This document shows, in pieces, positions 39,759 to 48,145 of a stretch of DNA of 64,000 bases. The position numbers and the translations under genes were made by a program. Every line of letters starts with the position of its first letter. Within the stretch, counting starts at the first letter, position 1. The DNA comes from an uncultured Ruthenibacterium sp. GTDB lineage: Bacteria; Bacillota; Clostridia; Oscillospirales; Ruminococcaceae. The stretch is from contig CAJUMH010000005.1 of assembly GCA_910587145.1 (NCBI GenBank), forward strand, positions 1-64,000. The letters are read 5' to 3'. The notes under the pieces were generated by a model that was not told where the DNA came from, did no database searches, and worked only from the letters and a program-made list of their open reading frames with translations.

Positions 39759-40755
39759 TTGTCACCATCTCCGTTTGCTCTACTATGTTGTTCAGTTTGA
39801 TCGCCTTTTTTCGTTTCGTCTCGCCCAATTTTGCGGTGAACCATACCGTATCGTCGATTGTAATCGAAATATCGCTGTTCACCGTTTTGTGAAGCGGGAT
39901 TACATCCATCGGCTGCAGGCCCAGTATCTCGTGCAGCGGCATGGTGAATTCGTCGAAGACCGCCTTCATTTCCAGTTCGGATTCGCAGACATTTTCCAAA
40001 ACCAGCTGCTTTTTCATTTTTTCCTGATTGGGATCCTGCTGCTTTTTCACCTTGGTAAATTTGCGGCTGAGGCGATCCACCGTCTGTTCCAGCAGGTCTG
40101 CCGGCAGGCAGATGGTAATGGTATTGGTGTTGCCGCCGATCTTTACCTCCAGCATCGCAATCACCACAATGTCCTCCGGCGCAAACAACTGCAGCAGGCG
40201 GGGGTTTGTTTCCATCTGGTCGAGCGTAAAATCGATATTGAAGGAATTCTTCCACACATCGTCGAAACGCTGCGTAATGTTTTTCAGCAAATGATGCAGG
40301 ATGGCAATTTCAATATCGGTAAAGCCGCGGTCCGGCGGAACGCCCTTGCCGTTGCCGCCCAGCAAACGCTCTATCAGCTGAAAGCTGAGCGCGGAGGTAA
40401 GATCCACCATAATGGTGTTTTCGTCGCACTCGTTGGCGTCGGATTTCAGGCCCATCAGGCCGATCATCGCGTTGTCCGGCAAAGAATTGCTGTATTCATA
40501 AAAGCGCTGTTCCTCGGAGGGAACCGCTTCGATCTCGCACGGAATGCGCAAAATACTGGAGAAGTACGAGGACAGCACGCGCGCAAGCGTTTCGTGCAGG
40601 CCGTCGAGAGCCTTCAGCTGCTCTTTGGTAAACTTGCGCGGCGCGCGAAAATCGTATTCCTTCAGCTTTTGAACAGGCTCCTGCTTAATCTCTGCTCCCT
40701 CCGACATTTTGTGGAGCAGCGCGTCGATCTGGTTTTGTGATAACTTTTCAGGCAC
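39715..40755 (-). CDS. fliM: flagellar motor switch protein FliM
   Basis: This 346-residue protein is part of the C-ring. The N-terminal LSQNQIDALLHKMSEG is the CheY-P-binding segment. The middle domain has YDFRAPRKFTKEQLKALDGLHETLARVLSSYFSSILR, and a C-terminal FliN-like domain (about 255-330) ends near the coupled fliY start. The GTG at 40755 has AAGGAG 8-9 bases upstream. The gene lies after motB without the fliL that normally separates them. The C-terminal tail (GQQSADVPRQHGA) is short and polar. Confidence 0.94.
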   Translation of the reverse strand: MPEKLSQNQIDALLHKMSEGAEIKQEPVQKLKEYDFRAPRKFTKEQLKALDGLHETLARVLSSYFSSILRIPCEIEAVPSEEQRFYEYSNSLPDNAMIGLMGLKSDANECDENTIMVDLTSALSFQLIERLLGGNGKGVPPDRGFTDIEIAILHHLLKNITQRFDDVWKNSFNIDFTLDQMETNPRLLQLFAPEDIVVIAMLEVKIGGNTNTITICLPADLLEQTVDRLSRKFTKVKKQQDPNQEKMKKQLVLENVCESELEMKAVFDEFTMPLHEILGLQPMDVIPLHKTVNSDISITIDDTVWFTAKLGETKRKKAIKLNNIVEQTEMVTNGQQSADVPRQHGA

Positions 40756-40834
40756 TTACCATTCTCCTTTAAAGCAAAGGGGTTTTTGCCTTTTTTATTT
40801 GGCCGGTGCGTCCGTTCGCGCACCGCGCGCAGGC

Positions 40835-41914
40835 TTATTCTTCGTCCGGTTCATCTGCACCGGCTGCCGAGGGCGCGGGGGGCGCCGCGCCGCTGCTCGC
40901 GGTATCTGCCGGCTGCCCGCCTTCGGGCGCGGCGCCGTCTTCGGGCTGCCCGCCTTCGGGCGCGGCGCCGTCTTCGGGCTGCCCGTCTTCGGGCGCGGCG
41001 CCGTCTTCGGGCTGCCCGTCTTCGGGCGCGGCGTCCGGCGCATCGTCGCCCGTCAGCCCCGCCAGCACCTCGGAGGGATCGAGCAGATCGTCAATGGTGT
41101 TCATGCGCTCGGCCTCCAGCTCCGAATAGGAATCGAACAGGCCGAACACGGCGCTGGAGATGCCGCTGGACTGCACGATGGGCGAATCCTTGCTGATAAT
41201 GACCATTTCCACACGGCGGTTGCGCGCGCGCCCTTCCTCAGTATCGTTATCGGCAATGGGGTAGTTTTTGCCAAAGCCAATGGGCCGCAGCACCTTTGGG
41301 GTAAGGCCGCTGTCCAGCTCGAAGTGATCGGCCACCGCGGCCGCGCGCTCGGCGGAGAGGGCCCAGTCGGAGACGTGGTAGTTGTCCACCGCCACCGAGG
41401 CCGTATGGCCGCTGATGCTCACCAGCCAGAGCTGATCTTCCAATTGCTTGAGGCCGTCGCCCAATACCTTCAGGTTTTCTGCCGCCGTGGGCAGCAGCTC
41501 GGCGCTGTCCGGCTGAAAAAACAGACTGTTCTGATAGCGCACATAGATGGCGCCCTCGCCCTGCATCATCTCTACCGAATCCTGAATACCTTCCTGCTCG
41601 GCGTATTCCTGCAGCATTTCAAACAGATCGTCTAGGTTTTCGATCACGTCCTCGTTCGGGTCGGGATTGCCCGTATCGGTTTGATCTTCGGCCGGAACGG
41701 TATGATCGCCCAGCTCGTCGGACGGGACGAGCACTACCTGCGCGGTATCCTCGCCGGGGTTGGTAAACGCCTTTACAAATGCCTGCCATTTTTCCTGATC
41801 GACCGCCGACATGCTGTACAGCAATACGAAGAAGCAAAGCAGCAGCGTGACCATATCGCCGTAGGTATCCTTCCAGCCGTCGGTCTTCGGTGCATCATGG
41901 GGTTTTTTTGCCAT
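40835..41914 (-). CDS. motB: flagellar stator protein MotB with an acidic tandem-repeat tail
   Basis: This 359-residue stator subunit has a short cytosolic start, one membrane helix (about residues 20-40) with the proton-binding Asp20 (DTYGDMVTLLLCFFVLLYSM), a plug/linker, and an OmpA-type peptidoglycan-binding domain (about 120-250, with VSISGHTASVAVDNYHVSDWALSAERA and RARNRRVEMVI). The C-terminal 70 residues are a Pro/Glu/Asp/Gly-rich tail carrying repeats of EDGQPEDGAAP. The ATG at 41914 follows AGAGGTAATTC. It lies after motA and before fliM. Confidence 0.93.
   Translation of the reverse strand: MAKKPHDAPKTDGWKDTYGDMVTLLLCFFVLLYSMSAVDQEKWQAFVKAFTNPGEDTAQVVLVPSDELGDHTVPAEDQTDTGNPDPNEDVIENLDDLFEMLQEYAEQEGIQDSVEMMQGEGAIYVRYQNSLFFQPDSAELLPTAAENLKVLGDGLKQLEDQLWLVSISGHTASVAVDNYHVSDWALSAERAAAVADHFELDSGLTPKVLRPIGFGKNYPIADNDTEEGRARNRRVEMVIISKDSPIVQSSGISSAVFGLFDSYSELEAERMNTIDDLLDPSEVLAGLTGDDAPDAAPEDGQPEDGAAPEDGQPEDGAAPEGGQPEDGAAPEGGQPADTASSGAAPPAPSAAGADEPDEE
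40913..41036 (-). repeat. 33-bp tandem repeat inside the motB tail
   Basis: Almost four units of 33 bp (starting CTGCCCGCCTTCGGGCGCGG on the plus strand) lie at 40913-40945, 40946-40978, 40979-41011 and 41012-41036. They encode an 11-residue acidic repeat. The high identity between units indicates a length-variable tract. Confidence 0.85.
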
Positions 41915-42002
41915 AACTGAATTACCTCTTGATCTTTAAAAGCATCGCCCGGAAAGCATCTGCGCATACGCGCCATGCTTTGGCTGCGTGCCGGGCGCGG
42001 GC

Positions 42003-42833
42003 TTATTTGCCCTTCTTGCCGTCGGCCGCTTCGCCGCCGCCTTTGCCCTTGCTGCCCTTCTTTACGATGTAGCCCGGGATCAGCTGTTCCAGCTTTTCGC
42101 GCAGAAAGCGCGGCGCATCGCCGGCCTGGATGCCCTGAATGCCCTCCATCACGATCATTTTACATAAGTATTCCTCTTCGTGGCGGATCTTCAGCTTATT
42201 GGAGATGGGCAGGAAAATGCCGTTGGACAGAATGGAGCCGTAGAACGTGGTAACCAGCGCCAGCGCCATGGCGGGCGCGATGGCGTCCGGGTCGCTGAGC
42301 TGCTTGAGCATGTTGATCAGGCCCATCAGCGTACCCACCATACCGAACGCCGGGCCGTAGCCCGCGGCCATATCGTAAAACGCGCGGTCGCGCGCGTGGC
42401 GGTCATCCAGATATTCCAGCTCTTTTTCCAGAATGCTGCGCACCTTTTCGGCATCCACCGCGTCTACCACAAGCATCATGCCGTTTTTGAGGAATTCGTC
42501 CTTCGTTTCCTCCAGCTTCGCCTCCAGCGAAAGCAGGCCGTTTGAACGCGCCTCCTCGGCCAGCTCTACCACCTCGTCGATATATTTCTGAGGATTGTAT
42601 TTCTTGGGCGCGAAGATGATCTTCAAATGCCGCGGGATCTTGCCGAAGATGCTTATCGGGAACGAGACCATCAGCGCGGTAATAACGCCGCCGAGCACAA
42701 CGGCCACGGAACTGGGATCCCAGAAGTTGCCGATGTTATCGGGAATAAAGGAAACTGTCTTGCTGTCGAACATGATCCCGAAGATCACGGTGCCGATCAT
42801 CAGCAGCCAGCCCAGAATGCTCATTAAGTCCAT
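42003..42833 (-). CDS. motA: flagellar stator protein MotA
   Basis: This 276-residue proton-channel subunit has four membrane helices (about residues 5-25, 42-60, 150-170, 185-205) and a cytosolic loop with EVVELAEEARSNGLLSLEAK and KDEFLKNGMMLVVDAVDAEKV. The loop binds FliG. The conserved Pro in GYGPAFGMVGTLMGLINML and the C-terminal KMIVMEGIQGIQAGDAPRFLREKL are family signatures. The ATG at 42833 starts the gene. It lies 45 bases after flbD in the cluster. The C-terminus is a basic/Gly tail (KGSKGKGGGEAADGKKGK). Confidence 0.94.
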   Translation of the reverse strand: MDLMSILGWLLMIGTVIFGIMFDSKTVSFIPDNIGNFWDPSSVAVVLGGVITALMVSFPISIFGKIPRHLKIIFAPKKYNPQKYIDEVVELAEEARSNGLLSLEAKLEETKDEFLKNGMMLVVDAVDAEKVRSILEKELEYLDDRHARDRAFYDMAAGYGPAFGMVGTLMGLINMLKQLSDPDAIAPAMALALVTTFYGSILSNGIFLPISNKLKIRHEEEYLCKMIVMEGIQGIQAGDAPRFLREKLEQLIPGYIVKKGSKGKGGGEAADGKKGK

Positions 42834-42874
42834 TTATGTGCAAACCTTCCTTCTGCTACGCACAAACGCTCCGA

Positions 42875-43069
42875 TTAGCCCAGCGGGGCCTGGAAAATGC
42901 GCCTTTTGTAATCCACTGTTTTCTGTATCACCTCATCGCGCGATTCCAGCACGATGTGCAGGCTTCCGGTAGTGAGGGTAATGGTGGTATCGGGGTTTGA
43001 GGTAATTGTCTCGATAAGATCGCAATTCAGTGCAAACTCCGTCCCACGCAGATTGGTAAGAACGATCAA
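42875..43069 (-). CDS. flbD: flagellar protein FlbD
   Basis: This 64-residue protein fits FlbD, a small conserved protein of Gram-positive flagellar operons that lies between flgE and motA. It starts LIVLTNLRGTEFALNCDLIE and contains PDTTITLTTGSLHIVLESRDEVI, with VDYKRRIF near the end. The TTG at 43069 is chosen because AAAGGAG lies 9 bases upstream and because it gives the usual family length; an upstream in-frame start would add ten residues. The function of FlbD is not well defined. Confidence 0.87.
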   Translation of the reverse strand: MIVLTNLRGTEFALNCDLIETITSNPDTTITLTTGSLHIVLESRDEVIQKTVDYKRRIFQAPLG

Positions 43070-43245
43070 TTCGATCCACTCCTTTATTTTCCCGGACAAA
43101 CGGACGCTTTTGCGCCGTCAGGGCTTGCTTTTGGCGGAAGCATTCGCTTGTCCGGGGCGGCGAAGCGCCCCTCGCCGCCCCGGGTTTGTTTGCCCGTATC
43201 CACAAGGCGCCGCGCGGCGCCTGCTTTCCGGATCAGCGTTTTTTA

Positions 43246-44928
43246 TCAACGCTTCAGGTTTACAAGCTCCTCCAGCACCGAATCGGAAACGGTGATGATG
43301 CGCGAGTTTGCCTGATAGCCGCGCTGCGTGATAATCATATCCGAAAACTCCTGCGCAAGATCGACGTTGGACATTTCCAGCGCGCTGTTTTTGATGGCGC
43401 CGGTGCCGTCCTCGCCCGGAACGGCGAAATTGGCCGCGCCGGAGTTTGCCGTCTCGGAGAAATAGCTGTTGCCGCTTTGCGCAAGGCCCATCGGGTTTGC
43501 GAAGTTGGCAAGATCAATGCGGCCCAGCACGAGGCGGCCATGCACCGGGTGCGAGCCCACCAAAGTACCGTCTGCGCCGATGGAGATGCCCGTAAGGTTT
43601 TCGTAGGTCTGCGGGCCGCCCTCGGTACCGCCCTCCAGCGTCCACGTCTGCTTGCCGAGGCCCAGCGAGGTGGACTGCGTGGCGGGGTTGGCGGTGCCGA
43701 CGTTGGCGATCGACGCCGCATCCGGGTTCGGCGTTGCGCCGTCCGTTCCCATAAAACCGTCGTATGCCTTTTTGCTGATGCTGAGGCCCATGTAGTCGTT
43801 GGCGTTGGCGTTGGAATCGCCGTCCTTGTACAGCCGGATCATCGCGCCGCCATCGCTCACGGTCGCCTGCGTACTGCCTATATACTCCACGGTTGTGCCG
43901 GGATTCGCCGGATCCTCAACGGTGACGGTAAATTGCACTTGGCCGGCAGCCGGCGTATCTTTGGCAAACGCGATGCTGGTAATATTGCCCTCGCCCGTAA
44001 AGCCTGCGCTGAATGTCTCCGCGAACGAAACGCCGTCCCAAAGCGCGGCGGTAACGTCAGCGTTGCCGGGCTTGCTGTTGTCGCGGCTGGCGGCGATATC
44101 TCCGCCCGTGGCGCCGCCTGCCGGAAAGCCCTCCAACTCGAACTTGAACTGGCCGCCCTCGTAGGCGCCGCCGTTCACGATGCGAATCTGGTCGTTGATG
44201 GCCTGCGAAAGCTCTTCCATCGTCTTGAACATATGGTTTTCGCTCAGGCGCACGGCGATGTTCGAGCTGCCGTTCTCCATAATCACCTCCAGCGCCTCGC
44301 CGTCGTAGAACGGCGAGCCGTCGCTCTTTTTTGTGCTGGAAGAGATGGTGAAGCTGACGTTGCCCAGATTCGACTGCGTATCCGAGGTGATCTTCAGCGG
44401 CTTGCCCAATACGGTGGTTTCCAGCATGGGATAGGCGGGCTCCACAGGGTCTACCGTGATCTGGATGATGGAGCGGCCCGGCTCCGAGCTGTTCAGCTTG
44501 CCGCTGGTAGCGCCGGTGCCCAGCACAAAGTTGCCGTTGGTATCCACAAGGCGGCCGTTGGTATCGATATCCAGCATGCCGGCCTTGGTGTAAAAGATGT
44601 TGCCGTCGGGATCCTGCACCTGCAGAAAGCCCTCGCCCGTGATGGCCACGTCCAGCGTGTTGCCCGTGCTGGTAAAGCCGGATTGGCCCATGAGCAGATC
44701 GACGCTGGAGAGCTGCGAGCCATAGCCGATGGACGACGGGTTGATGCCGCCGCGGGTGTTGGTGCCCACCGAAGCGCCGCGCACCTGCTGATAGAACATA
44801 TCGCGGAAGGTGGCGCGGCTGGATTTATAGCCGTAGGTATTTACGTTGGCAATGTTGTTGCCGATGACGTCCAGGCGTGTCATATGGGTCTTCAGGCCCG
44901 CCACGCCGGAGTACAATGCACGCATCAT
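43246..44928 (-). CDS. flgE: flagellar hook protein FlgE
   Basis: This 560-residue hook protein has the N-terminal MMRALYSGVAGLKTHMTRLD and NNIANVNTYGYKSSRATFRD, a large variable middle (about residues 140-440) that forms the hook exterior, and the C-terminal helix LEMSNVDLAQEFSDMIITQRGYQANSRIITVSDSVLEELVNLKR. It is exported by the type III apparatus. Two in-frame ATGs (44928 and 44925) follow AAAAGGAGAG; the first is used. It lies after the TIGR02530 gene and before flbD, the standard Gram-positive order. The middle region is longer than in Salmonella FlgE. Confidence 0.93.
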   Translation of the reverse strand: MMRALYSGVAGLKTHMTRLDVIGNNIANVNTYGYKSSRATFRDMFYQQVRGASVGTNTRGGINPSSIGYGSQLSSVDLLMGQSGFTSTGNTLDVAITGEGFLQVQDPDGNIFYTKAGMLDIDTNGRLVDTNGNFVLGTGATSGKLNSSEPGRSIIQITVDPVEPAYPMLETTVLGKPLKITSDTQSNLGNVSFTISSSTKKSDGSPFYDGEALEVIMENGSSNIAVRLSENHMFKTMEELSQAINDQIRIVNGGAYEGGQFKFELEGFPAGGATGGDIAASRDNSKPGNADVTAALWDGVSFAETFSAGFTGEGNITSIAFAKDTPAAGQVQFTVTVEDPANPGTTVEYIGSTQATVSDGGAMIRLYKDGDSNANANDYMGLSISKKAYDGFMGTDGATPNPDAASIANVGTANPATQSTSLGLGKQTWTLEGGTEGGPQTYENLTGISIGADGTLVGSHPVHGRLVLGRIDLANFANPMGLAQSGNSYFSETANSGAANFAVPGEDGTGAIKNSALEMSNVDLAQEFSDMIITQRGYQANSRIITVSDSVLEELVNLKR

Positions 44929-45050
44929 AGTGGATCAATCTCTCCTTTTCCTGGGGGAACCGGCCGAAGCCTTCTGTCGTTCGGGCTCCGGGATGACTTC
45001 CGGGAACAGCGCCCTTCTTTGCCCTGCGGCGCTGCTCCAATCAGGTCCGG

Positions 45051-45446
45051 TCATACGATCACGGTTCCGTCAATATTTGTAATGGCCCTGCCGCGCAGCT
45101 CTGAAAGGCTTGTAATCACCCGGTTGCTGCCGGCATTGACGACAAACGCGCTGTCGTCCACAATGATGAGCGTATCGTTCATGCCCTTTTCGCGGGCGAT
45201 ACGCACGCCCTCATTCAGTCTGTGAAGGCTGCTCTCGCTGAGCCGGATATTCCGCTGTTCCAGCCTGCTGGCCGCATGCCGGGAAAACGTAACGCCGGCC
45301 TCCTGCTGGCGCAGCCCCTCGAAAACCTCGCGAAAGGATGCCGTTCCTGCCGCATCCTGCCTGCCCGCGCCCGCCGGGCTCTGCAGCCCCGCTGCGCCGG
45401 TGCGGATGGGTGTTGTCAGGCGGCTTTGGAGCAAAATATCGTCCAT
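45051..45446 (-). CDS. TIGR02530-type flagellar operon protein
   Basis: This 131-residue protein matches the small conserved flagellar proteins between flgD and flgE in Firmicutes. The C-terminal half carries the family pattern: FSRHAASRLEQRNIRLSESSLHRLNEGVRIAREKG, DTLIIVDDSAFVVN, and NRVITSLSELRGRAITNIDGTVIV. The N-terminus is variable. It is cytosolic with unknown function. The ATG at 45446 follows AAGGGGCGG. The gene lies 12 bases after flgD. Confidence 0.85.
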   Translation of the reverse strand: MDDILLQSRLTTPIRTGAAGLQSPAGAGRQDAAGTASFREVFEGLRQQEAGVTFSRHAASRLEQRNIRLSESSLHRLNEGVRIAREKGMNDTLIIVDDSAFVVNAGSNRVITSLSELRGRAITNIDGTVIV

Positions 45447-45458
45447 TTTATCCGCCCC

Positions 45459-46040
45459 TTATACGGTTGGTGTAGTTGTTTCGGTCTGCGCGCTGTCTTC
45501 GGCGGTTTCCCCGTCCGTGGTTTCATCCGTCTCGCCGTCCGCAGGCTTTTTCTCCGGGGCCTTGCCCAGCTCCATAATCTGCGAAAGTGTGAACTTTTCG
45601 CCGTTTACATACAGCGCAAACTCGTTGTCGGAAAGCGTTACGCGCTCTACCACGCCGGTCTCCTTTACCAGGTTGCCCGAGACATTGAACTTTGCGCACG
45701 TGACTTCCTGGCCCACCAGTGAGAGCATGTAGTTGTTCTTCATATTCGAAGACATTTCCGACATGGCCTGCAGCGTGGAAAACTGCGCCATCTGTGTGAT
45801 AAACTGCGAATCGTCCACGGGGTTCATAAAATCCTGATTCGTCAGCTGCGTTACCATCAGCTTTAAAAAGCTGTCCATGCCAAGGCCCTTATCGGCCTCG
45901 TCCACAAAAACGGCGTCCCACTTGTGCGTTTCGTCCGCGCCCTGGGTCTCCGTGCTGGCGGCTGTGCCCCAATTTTCGTCGTATTTTTTATTTTCCAGGT
46001 AATTGCGGTAGCTCTGCTCTACAGAAATATAATCGCTCAT
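45459..46040 (-). CDS. flgD: flagellar hook assembly protein FlgD
   Basis: This 193-residue hook cap protein has the family signature LGMDSFLKLMVTQLTNQDFMNPVDDSQFITQMAQFSTLQAM, followed by NNYMLSLVGQEVTC and a beta-rich region. The N-terminal 45 residues are variable and the C-terminal 40 are Glu/Thr/Asp-rich. It caps the growing hook while FlgE is added. The ATG at 46040 has AGGAGGCAAC upstream. It follows fliK, the hook-length ruler gene, in the usual order. Confidence 0.92.
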   Translation of the reverse strand: MSDYISVEQSYRNYLENKKYDENWGTAASTETQGADETHKWDAVFVDEADKGLGMDSFLKLMVTQLTNQDFMNPVDDSQFITQMAQFSTLQAMSEMSSNMKNNYMLSLVGQEVTCAKFNVSGNLVKETGVVERVTLSDNEFALYVNGEKFTLSQIMELGKAPEKKPADGETDETTDGETAEDSAQTETTTPTV

Positions 46041-46094
46041 GGTTTTTGTTGCCTCCTTTCCTGTTTTTTTGGCACTGCGTTTTGTCCTGCCGTG

Positions 46095-47219
46095 CTAAAT
46101 CAGCACGTTCACATTGGCGTCGTCCGGCACGGCTTCTTCCACAAGATCTTCAAAATCGGCGCCGTCATCCGCGCGCGTGCCGCCGCCCTGCTGCTGGTTC
46201 TGGTAGTGCCACGCGAACTGCTGTTCGCCCTGGCCGCCCGCCAGCATGGCCCCCGCCGCGTTTTCCTGCGCCGCGGGCACGGTAACAATCTCCTGCACCT
46301 GTGCGCGCAGAGGCCGCAGCGCGTTTTGCAGCGCGTTCACCTCGTCGGCGATCATTTTGCCCACCGCGGTGCTGGAGGTAACAATGCGCAGCGAGATCTC
46401 GTTTTTCGATTCCGTCAGCTTTACGGTAATCTCGCCAAGGCCCTCGGGCTTGAGCTTTACGACAAATTCGTTTTTGCCCTGCCGCAGATTGTCCAAAATG
46501 CCGGTTTTTAGCTGATCGGCAATTTCGTGCAGCGCGGGCGCTTCGCTTCGCGCCGAAACCGTCTCCGGCACATACTGCCGGCTATCCACGGCGGCCTGCA
46601 GGGCCTCCACATCCAGCGGCCGGTTTGTCTGGTCCCGCACGGCGCGCGGCTTTTCGCTCATCAGCTCCCGCACTTGGCGCACGGCCGAGGCGAACTGCAT
46701 ACGGTCCATCTCGCGCGCAAGGCCCGCGCTCGGGTCTTGCCCGTCCGCTTTTGTTTCCCACGCGGTTTCCAGCGTTTGCAGCAGCGCGTCCCAATCGGTG
46801 CCGCGCACGTCCTCGTCCGCCTGTGTCTGCACCTGCTGCTCTGCCGGCGCAAACCTTGCCTGCAGCTGCTGCAAAAGCAGGTTCTGTGCCCCGGCCGCCT
46901 GCACAATGCCGTCTGCTGCGGCGGTGTCTGTCTGTGCCGAAAGCCATTCCGCTGCCTGCGGCGCTGCCAGCATGCCGGCCATCATTTCCATCGCCAGCCG
47001 CAGCTGCGTATCGTCGGCTTCGCCGTCCTTCATAGAAGAAAGCATCGTTCCCAGCACCGGGTCTTCCAAAGCGCCCTCGGCGTCCGCCTGGCCCAGCAGC
47101 TGCCCAAACAGCATGGCAAACAGGCCCTGCAGCCCGCCGTCCGCGCCCAGCGCCTGCGGCATGCCGCCCGCCTGTACATTCGGCGTTTGCATGGCCGCAT
47201 TGATCACAGCCATATCCAT
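46095..47219 (-). CDS. fliK: flagellar hook-length control protein FliK
   Basis: This 374-residue protein has a low-complexity Ala/Gln-rich N-terminal ruler region (about residues 1-240) and a C-terminal Flg_hook domain (about 245-330) with LKPEGLGEITVKLTESKNEISLRIVTSSTAVGKMIADEVNALQNAL. FliK sets hook length and triggers the FlhB export switch. The ATG at 47219 follows AGGAGGGAG. It lies between fliJ and flgD. A gap of about 300 bases without a gene separates it from fliJ. Confidence 0.88.
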   Translation of the reverse strand: MDMAVINAAMQTPNVQAGGMPQALGADGGLQGLFAMLFGQLLGQADAEGALEDPVLGTMLSSMKDGEADDTQLRLAMEMMAGMLAAPQAAEWLSAQTDTAAADGIVQAAGAQNLLLQQLQARFAPAEQQVQTQADEDVRGTDWDALLQTLETAWETKADGQDPSAGLAREMDRMQFASAVRQVRELMSEKPRAVRDQTNRPLDVEALQAAVDSRQYVPETVSARSEAPALHEIADQLKTGILDNLRQGKNEFVVKLKPEGLGEITVKLTESKNEISLRIVTSSTAVGKMIADEVNALQNALRPLRAQVQEIVTVPAAQENAAGAMLAGGQGEQQFAWHYQNQQQGGGTRADDGADFEDLVEEAVPDDANVNVLI

Positions 47220-47526
47220 CTCTTCTCCCTCCTTTCGTTTTCAGTTTTTTGCATCTCTGCGCAAAGGGCGCAGCCGCCCCCCGCCAGACGATGCCCGCTC
47301 CGGCACACTGCAGGCGGCCGCGCCGGAAAACAAACTGTTTTTCGGCTTTTTCCGCCTTTTGGGCCGGGCATCTATGGAAAACCGGAAGCTCCGGATCCCA
47401 CCGTTGCTGCCGGGCGCTTGCGGCAGGCCGCAAACGCCCCCACGCGCGCTGTGCGCGCCTTGAAAGGCCCCGGTACGCCGCCCGAAAAACCCGAGGGCTT
47501 TTTCGGCGGCGGCGCTCAAACAGCGT
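47220..47526. other. gap between fliJ and fliK
   Basis: This 307-base stretch holds a hairpin right after the fliJ stop (about 47476-47512, arms containing CCGAAAAA and TTTTTCGG) that could attenuate transcription or process the mRNA. No promoter or supported frame was seen. Confidence 0.5.
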
Positions 47527-47976
47527 TCATACCACCTGGCGGCGGGTGACGTTGTTGAGCACCAACTCTTCCACGCGGGCGGTCTCGGCCTTTTTTTCGC
47601 CCTCGCGGTACACCTCGTACTGCCGTTCCTCTACCTTTTCAAACTTTGAAACCTCGCGCGAGGCCTCCACCACAATCTGCATCTGATGATCGACCGATTT
47701 TTTCGCGTCCGCAAGGCGCAGGGCCAATTCTTCCAGCTGCATACGGATATTCGCGCGTCTTGCATTATATGCGATGAGCTCGGCAACGGTGACGCCCTTT
47801 GTCTGAGCCTCGAGCATCTCCCGCGAGATCTGCTGCATGCTCTCCTCCAGCTGCAGGATCAGCGCCTCAATCTTGCGCTGTTTTTCCTGCAGCTGCCCAA
47901 GGCGGTTTTTTTCCGCCTCCAGAATATTATTTTTCAGATCCAGTATCCTGCGCATGGTGAATTCAAATTTCTTCAC
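47527..47976 (-). CDS. fliJ: flagellar export chaperone FliJ
   Basis: This 149-residue protein is almost entirely a coiled coil, as expected for FliJ, which connects the FliI ATPase ring with FlhA. The N-terminal KKFEFTMRRILDLKNNILEAEKNRLGQLQEKQRKIEAL is typical. Heptad patterns run through residues 15-140. The GTG at 47976 has AAGGAGAG upstream, with a possible start five codons earlier. It follows fliI with a gap of about 170 bases and precedes the gap before fliK. Confidence 0.87.
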   Translation of the reverse strand: MKKFEFTMRRILDLKNNILEAEKNRLGQLQEKQRKIEALILQLEESMQQISREMLEAQTKGVTVAELIAYNARRANIRMQLEELALRLADAKKSVDHQMQIVVEASREVSKFEKVEERQYEVYREGEKKAETARVEELVLNNVTRRQVV

Positions 47977-48145
47977 GAAGGCTCTCCTTCCCATTCAGGT
48001 TCTGTCTGGTTCCGGGCGAATTGCGCTTCTTTCGGCCGCGCGCGGGCCTGCCCTTGTCTGCGGCGTGCGGATCTGCCTTCGGCCGTGCCGTGCCTGACTT
48101 GATGATACCGCAGGCGGCGGTGCTTTTTTTGGCGTATCCCGTTTT

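Noticed and set aside
40913..41036. CRISPR-like repeat array
   Set aside because: The 33-bp units have no spacers and lie in frame inside the motB coding sequence.
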